Part shown: positions 40,301 through 54,200 of the stretch, one piece after another
Position numbering within the stretch: position 1 is the stretch's first letter
How the letters are laid out: every line of letters starts with the position of its first letter
From: Lingula anatina
Lineage: Eukaryota; Brachiopoda; Lingulata; Lingulida; Lingulidae
NCBI RefSeq assembly: GCF_001039355.2
Contig: NW_019775702.1
Span: 406,697 to 466,696 of the forward strand
Length of the DNA stretch: 60,000 nt
Reading direction: 5' to 3'
Translations under genes and position numbers: made by a program
Notes under the pieces: generated by a model
Seen by the model: the letters and a program-made list of their open reading frames with translations, nothing else
Told to the model about the DNA's origin: nothing
Database searches by the model: none

Positions 40301-43300
40301 AGGCTGTTTTCAATGCTGTTTGTGACAGGGAAATCTTGACAACAAAACACTTCTCAATTTAATATTACTACCATTTTATTATAACAAACTATACGTAAAC
40401 ACACTGGAGAGAAAGGGAAGAACCTGGCATCAGTAAACTACTTGTACATGTAGAAGGGATTATTTTCACAACACTTCACTACTATGACCTCTGACTGCAT
40501 TAAAAAAATCAAATGATACTTTTTATCAAAATTTAGATTGGGATGTTTGTAATGGTGTCTATGAAAATGAAATCATTCATCAGAGAAAAGGCAATAACAG
40601 ACCATGTTTAACATACATTTGTTTCATATCAGCCACAGTGACTTATTTTCCATAAGTAAAGGGACACAGAAATTGAAATTTATTCAGCAATACTAAAATG
40701 GTAGCACTAGAAGTAGCTCATCCTTCGAAAGTTGAAAAAAATCTACTTAATAACCTCTCTCAAACCCACCAAACTTCCTTCTCAAATCTAATTGAAATGA
40801 ATTCAAGCCCCCAGAGTAAGCAGAGCTGGCATACAAAGGAGACAATTATCTTGCTCAGTAACAAAGGAACCTACAAAGGCATAATTCAAAGTGACATAGA
40901 CTAACATGAGCCAATTTCAAAGGGAAATAACCTTCTCTGTGTGACAGCGTTTTTGTGGAACTCTATGCGGAAAACCTATTTCAATTTTATTTAAATATGG
41001 ATAGCACATCTACATACAATATGAGCTTAATTTGTCTTCTACTTTTACCTAGTTAAATCATTCTCTTACATCCTTAGCTTATATGTACCCTAGCAGAATG
41101 GATTATAGTGTAGGTTTCACATGGGGAACATTTTGGTCATAAAAAAATGAATGCCATAACTGGGAAGGAAAAGTATGTATTAGAAAACGCATTATTTTTT
41201 GTCACTTTGTCCCAATGAAACTATCGTTCTACAAAGATCGACCCAAATTTGTAGGGTCTCTCACTGAATGTAATCAGATTAACATCCCTCCTTTTGTCTG
41301 CAGCAAGCTTGTATAATCACCAACTTTTCTGTATTCTACTCAAAGCCAGGAGGAGGGGCATTAATCTGTTTATCTGACTGCATTCAGCATGAATCCCCAT
41401 GGAGTTGGATCGATCTATGTAGAATGACCATTTCACTCCGAATAAGCCCAAGACAGTTCCTGGAGGTAAAACCATATTTTTCCTGGGCAGATCCAGAGAT
41501 ATTTTCTGACAGTTTTCCAAATTATCTTTGTTGATCCAGCCTCCATTTTTGACTGTCTTCCGACAGAAAAAATTAGATACCCGTCAATGAAAACTTGGAA
41601 ATCTGATCCTCTTCCGGAAGATCCAGAAGACGGCCTAAATCCGCCCCTGATTTCCTGGAACCCAGGCATGACTTCATACTGCTCATGTGACAGTAACTCT
41701 AGTCTCATCCTATATCTTAAGTGCCATTCTGCCACTTGCGTTATCATATTGCATGGAAAAGAACTACACAAACAAGTGACAGGAATAAGCCACATGTCAC
41801 TGAACGTGCAGTAAGGTTGAAATGCACAAGCAGGAAAAACTGATTCCCACATATTTCGCCGACTTATCCAGAAGAGATCTGGATGCATATTAAAACTTGT
41901 TTTGCAAATTTTTACTTTACCTAAACTTATGTTTCTTTGAACAAATGAGCCTCATACAGGCCATGCATCTAGTTAGATTCAAATTTTAGCTTACCCACAG
42001 TGTTCTTAATTGCTCCCCATCCCCCCCCCCAAAAAAAAAAAATATATATATATATATAATCTCACATAGGAAGGCAGAAATCATGTTTAAATAAGTCAGT
42101 CAAATATCTGGTGTTTTTCAGTCACTAAAAACCATCAATATGAGAATAGTGATTCTTAGCCATGTGAACATTTTACAGTTGAAGGTAGTTTTTTTTTCTG
42201 CTGTAGAGACAATTATTTTGTTCACATTGTCACAACATATGTGCTGGAGACTATAATCCAGATAGACGAAAGATAGATTGACATTGCCATGGTGCACTTG
42301 TAGTGAAATAATAGTAAAAGTGAGAGGTTGAAAGAGGGCTAGTTTTTCTCCACTTGATAAAATTGTCAGAGAATTTAAGGCTCAGGATGGCCTAGCAAGC
42401 TATATTATGAACTAATAATCCTACCAATGCTTTGCATCATACAGGGTGCCACTTTTTATGACAACTCAAATAAATGACTGTCCTTCCCTCTCCTCCTTAT
42501 CTATGCAGTTATAGATATTTATAATATAAGAGAATAAATCATTCATATAATAATAAAAATGTGTACTTTTATGTGCATATTATACTTGGCTTGGTGGAAG
42601 AACTTAAACAATGCAGATGAAAGCAAAGAAAAAATAGTCTTTTGCTTACGCATTTAATCCTGAGTAATAAGAGCTTATGTTGTCGAGATTTAGAAACTAT
42701 GTAGAGAAAGCTTTGAGCAGGCATATAGGAAATCTGATTATTCTCAAGAGATGGCTTTATATAGCTTATGTCTGGATATCATTTAGAGATGATCTAGACA
42801 TCTGCAAGCGGTGACTTGATTTTTCTCGTTACACAGATATATTCTCCATTGCTGGAGATGAGATTCTCATTTTGTGAAACTTGCGTAAATACTTGCCGTC
42901 TTCATGTTTGTCATTAACCATATGTTTGACTTAAAGTTATATAAGAAGTCAAATCTTTGCAACTTAACCCCATCAAATGCCACCATTTAGTTTCAAATTG
43001 CATAACTTAAAGAAATACCAAAGTGTAGCGTCTCATTATTCCTGAAAAGATACTTGATATTTGAACAGATATTTTTTTTTCTTTCTGTGCTTTATACAAC
43101 ATTTTTCCAGCCCTTATGCTATTGTGCAAGAAGCAGTGTTATGTGTCACACATTAGTAAGTCATTTGGTAGACTTAAACGAACTTGAGAGACAGAAAAAC
43201 AGTTTAAGTTTACAACCAGAAATTTGAAGAAGGTGCAGAATTAAAACTATTTTTGGCTGACCGTATGAATGTTTTATCCTTTGTCATGTTGACTGTTGAG

Positions 43301-46300
43301 CCAAAAAAAAAAAAAAAAAAAAAAAAACTAGCAGAAGTGAAGAATCAACGCTCCCTTAACATGTTACTTAAAATGTTGTACAAGTGAACGTAAATATGGC
43401 ATAATGAAGTGGTGAAGAGAGCAATTAGATGTTTATATGTCAAAATAGCCAATCACCTATATGTTTCAGGAACTAACTTAACATTCCTAGATATAGAAAG
43501 AGGGTCAAAGTCAAATATACACAGTGTTTGAGTACAAACAGCTGTGTAGACAGTTGTGTGCAAAGGTATATGCCCATGTCATATGGTCAGTTTAGTAGAA
43601 TTCCTCATGGTTATCAGCTGCCCATGGAAATTAATTGAACCAAAATGCAAAACAGAAGTGCAAAACCATATAAAATGAAACAACTATACAGAAAAAGACG
43701 TCACAAGTAAACTGTCACAAATAAATTGGGTCAGTCTCTGGCTCTGAATAAACCAAAATAAGATGGTAAGGCATTCACCAAGTTAAGTAAAATATGGGCA
43801 GACCTGTTAGCTGACACATGTATGTCTCTTCCACATGGCTGAGTGGTCCACGCTGCTCCAGGCTGTTGATGGCTTGGATGCTAAAGTTAATGGCCATGTG
43901 CACTGTCTCCTTCGTACAGGGCATCACTTGAGAGTGTAACTTCCCGTCATGTGTCTGATACTTCTCCATGTCTGTCAGGGTGTCTATGTACTGTTCCTGG
44001 TAGCCGGCAGATGAGTTGATGTGCAAGACATAGCCTGTGATTGGTCCATTCCTTATAGGCGGTGGGTCCCAGGTGACGGAGGCTATCTGACCTGTGGAGC
44101 CTGTCACCTGGACCTTGAAATTATCTATCACACCTGGAGCTGAAAAACACAAAAACAGCATTCAATACACTCACTTTTATCTATTGCACAGCAAAAATGT
44201 TCGATATACCCCATACACAGTAAGCTAAGAACATTTGTTGTTGTACCTAAGAATGACAAAAAAATAATATATTCAAAAAGCAAAAATTACCAAGAAACTT
44301 CCAACAAGTATGAAAACTTGATCTAATACTCGTTTGGCATACCATCAATACATTTTTTATCCCAGCATAATTATCTAGCTTCACAACAATATGTTCCCCT
44401 TACCTCCAATGGTGGTATTCACTTCCAAGGGTGGGGACAGCTCAGAGCACTTGGTGCCATTATCTGTGCAAGCTGTCACCATGAATTGGTAGCGTTTCCA
44501 ACCCTCCAAGTTGTCAACAACAGCGGTCAACACGTCCCCCCTTGTGGTCATCACTGGACTGGACCGTCCTAACTGAAATACAGACAATAACTGCCGTGAC
44601 ATCTCAGATCTGTATATGGAGTGATATAATGGTAATTAAATAATACTTAAACATGTACTATACTTGCCTTTTACAATAAGTGATTCATATGAAGTATGGT
44701 ATATGTACGATGCATGTATTAATCTTGACAAATAAGTCAGTGATTTTGCTTTTGTAATGATCTAGCTGAAATTTGTCTTTATTAATTGATGTAAACTAAA
44801 GGTATGTTTGCAATTAATTCCGTGCACCTACAATGCTAATGTCACCATATCAAAATATTGTCAGAGTGATCAACACCCAAAACTTGCTAAAATAAATGAA
44901 ACATTATTATATCTTTTTAGTACTGAATATACCCATAGTGACTGCTACCTACCTCATATAACTGGTATTTGCTAACATTTCCATTGGGTTCAGGACTAGG
45001 TTCCCAGGCCAATGTCACAGAGTTGGAGGTAACTGCCTTCTGTCTCAATCCTGCAGGGGGCAGGCTTGGAGCTGGAACATAAAGAATGTATTACTTCCTT
45101 ATACTCTACATACTTAGGTGACCAGTGCCACTTTGAGTCTACCACTGAACCTCACCAAACTCTACCTCATGTCATCATCACAGCAAACTACCTTTAAAAC
45201 AAATCATTCATGTTTAAAATTGGAAAGATACAGTTCATCTAGTACTCTGTGAAAGATTTTTCCATAATGTGACCTGTGCACATGAGTGTGACCTGCAAAC
45301 CTGGGTTTGACCTGCAAATCCAAGTGTGACCTGCGCATCAGGTTGACTTGCATATCCAAGTGTGACCTGCAGACCTGGATGTGACTTGTATATACAGGTG
45401 CCCTATTATTGGTACAAGTCTTCAAAACTGTATGACAAGATGGTCAAACAGAATTGCATTTCACAAAACTAAACATAAGTACCAACTGAATCTTTCAAAA
45501 AGAAAAGAAAAGAAACAGCAAAAGTAGTCAAAACTAAAGATCTACCTCTATAGAAATTATAAAAATCATCCCTGAGCCATGACAGAAATGAAACTAATTT
45601 AAAGACTGGGTTCCCATACCTAGATCAATCTAACAGGATCAATCCATCTCCAAGGGGTTTCTCACTAAATTGCTTTCAGCTTAAGCGGCTTAGATGTCTG
45701 GTATGCCTAATGAAGCTGCTAAACGATATTTAATTACCTACCAGCAGCTTCAGTAGGTGACATACATCTAAGCAGCTTAAGTTGATTGCAATTTAGAGAG
45801 AATCCCCTTGGAGATAGATTGATCCACAGATAGGGTCTGGGAATGGTTCCTTAGGTTTACAAGGACAGCATATGGCAAAACTTAAGGGATCTTGGATATT
45901 AACGAAAAAGTCCAAAACTAATGCAGCTAATGAAATTTCCTATTAACTTAAAGAAAAGGTCTAGCAAGCCAAACAATTTTTCAAAGTTTGTAGTCACAGT
46001 GTAACACGAGTGACGTAATATCAGCGTTTTGAGGCTAAAATTGTCTTTTTTTTAATCAAGAATTTCTCTTAAACAAAAAGCCCTATTAATACGATTGAAA
46101 TAGCTATCTAAAGGTTAGCACAAACTCCATTAAACTCTGTCAGGATTTTCTCTTTTTATTTTTACTTTTGATTTTATTTTGATAAAACGTGAATTTTACG
46201 AAATATATATGGACCTTCCAATTTCAGTATAAATAACTTCAAAAATAAAAGGTCAATCCAAAAACCAAGACTCAGACGACTAGATNNNNNNNNNNNNNNN

Positions 46301-49300
46301 NNNNNNNNNNNNNNNNNNNNNNNNNNNNNNNNNNNNNNNNNNNNNNNNNNNNNNNNNNNNNNNNNNNNNNNNNNNNNNNNNNNNNNNNNNNNNNNNNNNN
46401 NNNNNNNNNNNNNNNNNNNNNNNNNNNNNNNNNNNNNNNNNNNNNNNNNNNNNNNNNNNNNNNNNNNNNNNNNNNNNNNNNNNNNNNNNNNNNNNNNNNN
46501 NNNNNNNNNNNNNNNNNNNNNNNNNNNNNNNNNNNNNNNNNNNNNNNNNNNNNNNNNNNNNNNNNNNNNNNNNNNNNNNNNNNNNNNNNNNNNNNNNNNN
46601 NNNNNNNNNNNNNNNNNNNNNNNNNNNNNNNNNNNNNNNNNNNNNNNNNNNNNNNNNNNNNNNNNNNNNNNNNNNNNNNNNNNNNNNNNNNNNNNNNNNN
46701 NNNNNNNNNNNNNNNNNNNNNNNNNNNNNNNNNNNNNNNTTGTACGAATACTCAGCAGTTCAAGTGTGATCTCGAGTCTTTACCGCGGGGTTTCTCCATC
46801 CACCAGAAGCACTCTCTTTCAAAATTCTCTTGCTTTCCTCGCTCATCCGTTTTCTCACGACTTTCTTTCTTCCCATGACTGTGTATATAACTGTGGTCTG
46901 CTTAGCTGACGTAAGACTTATGAGCTGCCAGGGCACGCGTAACAGCTTAAGAAGTAAGACAACCATTCTTGCTCCGCCCCCATAGTAACGGTGCTTGACA
47001 ACGGAGGCGGAGCCTAAAGCCTGCCACCCGTACCAGTCAGGACAGGTAGAAAAACTCGTCCAAATGTATATTTTTAGTCCGTGTTTCACAAATATAACTT
47101 AATTGAGTATTAGATACAAAATTGATTATTTCTAACGTATAAAAAACTAAAAATCGAGTTTTAGACGTATTTTTAATATCCTAGACCCCTTAACTACAAT
47201 AAATTTCTCTCTTGATATCAAACTAAAAATCCAAACTGAAACAAAATCAGAGTGTCAGAGTGTACAGATATATATAAGGCGCAGTAAACCTAACACAGCA
47301 TAGCTATATAATCTCTCTTTCTTTGCAAGTGCATAATATAGGGAATTATATTCACTTATTCCTCCTCCACTGCAGCTTATGCCTGGTTAACAATTATCAT
47401 ATTGGTCACAGCTTGGTACAGGACTGACTTATGAATCCTTACTAGTGTGTTTTAGACGGCTATCCACCCTCTCCATCCTAGGTACATTTAAAAGAATATT
47501 ATGGCACATACCTGACTGCTGAGTCCATGCCAAAGTGTCATTAAATGATGTAAAACGACCTCCACCTGCTGTAGTGACAGCCTGAATAGCTAGACCATAA
47601 CGGGTGGCTGGCTTCAACCCTTCTATGATATAGTCGACATAGTCCTTGTCTTGATGTGGCACTGATACCGTGGAATACTTGCCTGTTTTTATGGCAAAAG
47701 TATATATTATTACAACGTTTCACTGAATTTTTTTAAGAAAAGTAATTTTCTTGCTACATGTATATTTCTCTTCAACATAAACAATGAAGAAAAAGGCAGA
47801 ACGAATAATCTTCATGCTAGGTATACAAGTCAACTATCTCCTCACCTGTTTTACATTCTTCAGGATATTCGCAAATCCTTATGGTATAGTTCAAGATTTT
47901 GCTAAAAGCCCCCCTGGTGCAATCCAGTGCTAACCATTTTACATCTAGACTTCTCTCTTTCTGCAGTGCATTCTCTTTTAGAGAGAATCCAACTGGGTGT
48001 ATATCAGGAACTGAAATATATGCCAAACACCATTAGCAAAACACTTCAGATCCTTAAATCTTATTATGGCTCTCTGAGCGAAAATGATTTTTAGCTAAGA
48101 CATACAACAACAAAAGATGTAAGTTTGTGATAAACACAAAACCTGTAAAAATGCAACAACTGGGTTAAAAATGGTGTGTTCACAATGGATCTATTGTACT
48201 AGCTAGTGTGTACTATCTCCACAGGGACTCTCATTGAATGCAATCAGATTAACACTCCTCTGGTTTCCAATTTACTCGTATAATCACCAGCTTTTCTGAC
48301 TATAAAACTCAACACTGGGAATACTAGTTAAGGAGCACGTACAACAGTTTCCTTATTAACGCACTTTAAGTGTGACTATATAAAGTGTATATAGTTTGTT
48401 TACAAAGGTCTTTATCATTTATGAGGAGTACTGTAACTGTAACATAACAGTAACATTATGATAACAGTTGAGGGGCAAAGTCAAGGTATCTATTATCTCT
48501 AGTCTAACACTGGTGGTAAAGTTAGCTTCTCCAGTTCATCTTCATCTAAAAGAAATCTATCTCTGCACAATATCAGGCCTACCCAACTACCAGACTCGGA
48601 ACCGAATGATCCAGAATTCACCGGTAAATCGGACCACACTACCCGTTTTCAAGGTGTGTATCAGATCGCATTACACAGTATCAGACGCGACACCGCTCTT
48701 GCCTAGTACGCGATGTGATAGTGACGATTCTTAGCGGGGTTGAAAAGCATTGCATCACCACTCAAAATTTGTTCAGGGTATGAAACTGTGTAATGCGATC
48801 TGATACATACCTTGAAAACGGGTAGTGTGGTCTGATCTACCGGTGAATTCTGGATCATTCGGTGCCGAGTCTGGTAGTTGGGTAGGCCTGAATATATTTT
48901 TCTCGTACCTTCACAAAAATTTTAGTTACATTTTACATTTCATGGTATACATGACTGAAATAATTGGATCCCGCTGTACCTTTATCATAGAGATAGTTGC
49001 ACTTGACGTGTGGCCAGACCATTCCACTGCTATAGAGGTCACTGTCTGCAGACACTGCAAACCTGTAGTTTCTCCTTACATCCTCACTGGCGGCCACATG
49101 GAGCTCGTAGGAAGTCACATTTCTAGGTACTTTCTGCCACAACAGATTGCCCTGGTCACAGATATCAAATTTATGATCTAATCGAATAAGGCTTCATTCA
49201 CATGCAATGTCTATTTTCTAAATTCTATTTTCTATTCGCGGTATGTCTTATGATCACGGTCTGTGCCCTGAATATCCCGCGGCGTAATTACTGGCAGCGC

Positions 49301-51161
49301 GAGCCAGTTACTATAAGTTACTATAAGTAACTGGCTAGCGCTGCCAGTAATTACGCGGCGGGATATTCAGGGCACAGACCGTGATCATAAGATAGCGCGA
49401 ATAGAAAATAGAATTTAGAAAATAGACATTGCATGTGAACGAAGCCTAAGACTGTTTTATTGAGTCCTATCTGCCAGTCAAGTTTGATCAATATACTTTA
49501 ATTCAAATCAATGCACAGCTTTACAAGAAAAAACAAAATGCAGTATATTGCTTTTCCATGAGATTATATCAATCGGTTCACTATGTACTTTTATAAAATA
49601 TATCAGGCCAAGCACCACAAAAAGGACAATGCAATTTTGAGATATTTAGAGAACATATTCCCTTTAGAAGCACCTGTGTTTTATGTAGGTACCAAAGGAT
49701 TATATACTTTTCTAGGTAATTGATTATTTTATGCATTTCCATGTATTTTCAGACTGAATACTGAATCAAGCACTTATTAGCAGTCTGCTTTCCCAGACGT
49801 ACTTTATAAGATACAAGGTGACTGCAAGTGCATTTTAAAAGTTCATTTGGTACCTAGAGTCCATATGTTTCCTACATCTGAGTGTAACTTGATTTTGAAG
49901 AACTAAAAGATTGCATCCTTTTCCAGTTTTTTTCTCTATCCAGAGCTATTTGCAATATGGGAGAAATGCACTCTTGACAATATCTGGTACATATGGAAGA
50001 TACTGAACAGGTAGGTTAGTGGATTCACGGTCCATGATTTGTACTAAGGTGCTTGCAACATACAATTTTTATGTTCACGCCATAATATCGTAGTTTGAGT
50101 TGTTAATATTGGGCATTCACCATCACAAACCAGAGGCTCAATTTTGTGAAATGCTAAATCGTTCATAAGACCTTAGACTAGAAAAGGAACTCAAAACCCA
50201 TTGGACCTTCAGTGTTGCTATGAAAAATGACAGGAAGAAATAAGACCAGATTTACAACATTTCAGACACGGTCACCAGAATAATAATTAAATCATACCTG
50301 ACATCCAAACTCTGTATATTTTCCCAAGCACCAGTATATAGTGTACCCTACCACCAATTCTTCTCTCTCTACAGGGGGTTTCCAGTACAAGTAGGCCACA
50401 TTATCAGAAGACACTTCTATGTACAGGTCTCTCGGAGGTCCAGGACCTATAATACACAGCATTTTAACATTTTAATGTTTAATGCAGATGAATTCGTTGT
50501 CTTTAACCTCTCCTCTCATTTGAAGTCAATTCATAAATACACTTTTCTCTTAATTTCTTCAAAGAGAAGCAATACTATTTCAGCATAGTATAATTAGTAT
50601 TAATACATAAAACTGCTTACGTGTCTGCAGTGGGGCTATAGTGAGCACTGCATCACGTGTGGCTCTGCCAATGCGCGTCTCTGCGTTAACCTTAATGATC
50701 CATAGTGACCTTGGACTGGCATTATCAATCAGCGTCCAGGTGCCAACATCCCCCTCTGGGACGGAGCGAGCTCGGGATGGGTACTGGGCCAGGTAACTGT
50801 TGCTGACTGCAGTCACGGATGTCTCATTCCAAGAGATCTTGTAATTCAGTATCATGCCATTCTGCTGCTGCCTAGGGATTTCCTGCATTCATAGAGAAAT
50901 TTACATTAGAAAGGACATGGCGCGATGCTGTTAAAAAGAAGAGGTTTCAAATGCTAATCTCATTTCCTGCACTCTCAAAAGATTCATTTCTCTCAAATAA
51001 CCAATAAAATCCTCAGTGCTAAAGAGGGGTCAATCTTCCACAGACTAGGGCATATCAGATAGGACAACACAGGTAATACTCCTCTCTTTAATTGCTTTAA
51101 TCCAACAGGTAAAAAATTATTTATCTTGTAAAAGAGCTTAAACCTATGAAATAAATGCACC

Positions 51162-51221
<60 letters not shown>

Positions 51222-54200
51222 ATTACCTGCCAGTAGACAAAAAGGTTTTGCTTTTTTATGTCATGTTGAAAGCAGCCGCTAGTGACCCCTGGAGGAGCAG
51301 CAGGAACTAAGAAAAAAGATTGCAACCGTATTAAGACAAACAATAATATGAACACTTGTTCACTTCACTGTATATTTCAATACGTCAATTATTCTCAAAT
51401 ATTTCATTTCACTAACACATAATTGAGAGACAAAAAAAAAAAAATGAGTTCTTAACAACACTTATTATTTAATTGTGATACACAACATTCTCAATCATGA
51501 TATAATCATAGGAATCTCTCTCAAAATAAATAAACAAATAATATTTTATCCTATATAAATGTTAAGCTTTGAAAATGACACAATGCATGGTCACCAGAAA
51601 GCAATAAAGGGGAGATACCAGTGAACAGATGGGGTTTCTATGACAGTGGACAGGTGTGAACCAACAGAGATAGAAAAACCTCAGTCAAGTAGGCAATATG
51701 GCACAGTCAAGACAGCGATTATTCTCTCTACTGATGACACTCAAAAGTTACATAAAAATAAGGGCATCCTTGGTCAGCAAACAAGTCCATTAGCTTTTGG
51801 TAGAATTCAAATCAAGATTTCCATAGAAAATCTCTTCATCACCACCAGTAATATATGCCTGATGTACATGTAGTGTCTATCAGTCATTAAAATAAGTGAA
51901 CTTCTGGTGTAGCACAGCAAAAGAAAATCTTTCGAGACATCATAAATTTGAAAAACAGATGAAAAGAATGGCCTGGTCTTACGATAGGAATCCCTACATC
52001 TAGTGAACATGATCTAAATGATATATATATATTTGCTGTTCAAACATCTTAACTGAACTTCAGACAGCTACGGAAATAAGATATGTTTTTGAGTATTAAT
52101 TCACAATTTGCTAGAAAGATTTGGAAAGATTTGGAATAAAGATGTGCTAGATGCAATATACTTACTGGACTCAGCTGTAAGTGCTGTAGTGTCCATCACA
52201 TCACTCCAGTATTTCCCACCAAATGGCTGCACTGCCACTGAGATGTTGTAGTCAGTGTAGGGAGTTAACCCTCCAATCTCTACGGAGAAACTTTCGTTGT
52301 ATCTGAATTCTGTCAAAATACGGACCTGTCATCAAGAAAAAAAAAAAAAAAAACTGCAGAAGATCTCAGACTTTGGAAAATAAATAGCCTAAGTTATGAT
52401 GAAACTTGATATTAATTATCAAAATAAATCCAGTTTGATAGAAAACAGGAAAATAACAGTTTCAAATCCTGTTTCTTTATTTTCAAATTTCCGCATATGG
52501 GGGTTCATTTATGGAGATTTAAAAAAAAATAGGCACACATCAAATCCAAAGCTCGATCTGGGCACAATATACTGAACTTAATCAAAAACAGTAGCATGTA
52601 CAATTCTCATTATTTTTCAATGTGATGTACTGCAAATTTCTTGAACAGAAAAAGTTCTGTAGAATCTTTCCTTGAAGTTCTCTAAATATTTTAAAATTAT
52701 TATTATTATTTTTTTAGAAATTATATTCCATATCCATTCATAATCAACCACACCTATATTTCCGCTTGGCATCATCGTTGGTATATTTTCTACTAAGACA
52801 AAATTTCTTATTTGTGCCTTCTATCATAAAGTTCTATCAGTTTGTGTCATAATACTTCTAAGACATACCAAAATAAATTTCACACAATCTGCCCTTTTTT
52901 TTCCAAACCAAACCCAAGATATGAAAGGGAACCTGGATGATACAGGCAATTTGAGATAATCCCTAAGATTCCATCAGAAGCATTAATCAAAACTAATGAA
53001 TGTTCTTCAGACAATGTCTTTGAAGCTAGCTATGATTCTGTGCAATAACAGCCAAATGCTATTATGATGACTCTCCCTGCACCTGCTTCACCAGCCTAAA
53101 TGGCTGCTGAACACTGGAAGTGAAATACAGCTTTTCTTTCCATCAACATCACTGTATTCAGGTTATCGGGACTTCAGTAAGCTACGAAATGTTTGTTGCT
53201 AAAGAGATGATATGCCTGGAATAACAGCAGAATTGTGGATTCAGATTTTATTAAAAACAGCCAAGAAAATAAACAGAATAAAGAACATATAACAAATAAA
53301 AAGGATAAATGGAAGTGAGAAGTGACAACTCCCAAATAACCTAGCTTCATTATCATCACCTCTACTCATTTTGGCCAAACGGGTGATATATATATATATA
53401 TATTCAATAATATGATAAAAATGTCTTCTCTTTTGAGTACAGTGTATACTAAACTGTTGGCCACCATAATGTGAAACTACAGTATTCTTCTATTCATGTA
53501 TATGATCAACAATTCTAAGAAAACAACTGTCTGGTAGCAGATAATTCTGCAAAATGTATTGCTATTGGACTAGGTTCATTTTCACACTTAGAAGCAGCTC
53601 ATGTCAGTAAGTACAAAAAAGACACTGACATTTATTTTAAAATAAAATTATAAGGTAATGTGAATGTAATACCTTGTGAATTTCTTCAACACTCAAAGTG
53701 CAAAGGGCAAGGTCTTTTTTGATTTTCTTTTTTTGCTAGATTCTCAAAAACTATTGTTTTGATTTAAAACAAAAACTCTCCCTTTTTTGAATCTGTAACA
53801 TTTATTTTTGGCCATGTGAAAAAACAATAGGCATTATCCAATCAATAAATGGCTTATTTCAATTTGTCTGTAAGAAAACCATTGTCTTCCTTTGTTGCCT
53901 ATTTTATCTTAATCTACTGACTGGATAACTAGCCTGGGAGCTAAAAAAAAAAATAAAGGTTTAAAAAACATTTTATTGGACACTTTTGCAAATGAACATA
54001 CACTACTGGTTCATAAACCCTAGACGTTATGCTCTACACTAATGTATTTAAATTTCATTACATTCTTTTAAAAAAAATCCTGTTTTTTTTTATCCTTTAA
54101 ACTCGACTTCCAGACAACACTGTGTAAGAATTGAGATCAGGGTGTTTAACGGAATCAGGTAACGGAATGCTCATATTTCACTGGAATTTTAAGTCTGTTG

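Larger units (their letters stand above)
38834..43803 (-). other. receptor intron between D8 and transmembrane exons
   Basis: A 4.97 kb intron with no additional exon seen. It contains an inverted-repeat element near 41.3 kb, one copy each of two dispersed repeats (41.5 and 43.0-43.35 kb), TA and poly(A) runs. The frame at 41,433-41,888 lies over repeat DNA and is not supported as a gene. Confidence 0.6.

Noticed and set aside
41433-41888. 151-codon open frame on the minus strand in a receptor intron
   Set aside because: About a third lies over a dispersed repeat whose other copy (31,346-31,511) does not keep the frame; no domain recognised.
46760-47089. 109-codon minus-strand frame next to the 454-N gap, with a basic RKKVVRKRMSEESK segment
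   Set aside because: It looks a little like the start of a transposon DNA-binding protein, but it stops before the gap and has no other support.
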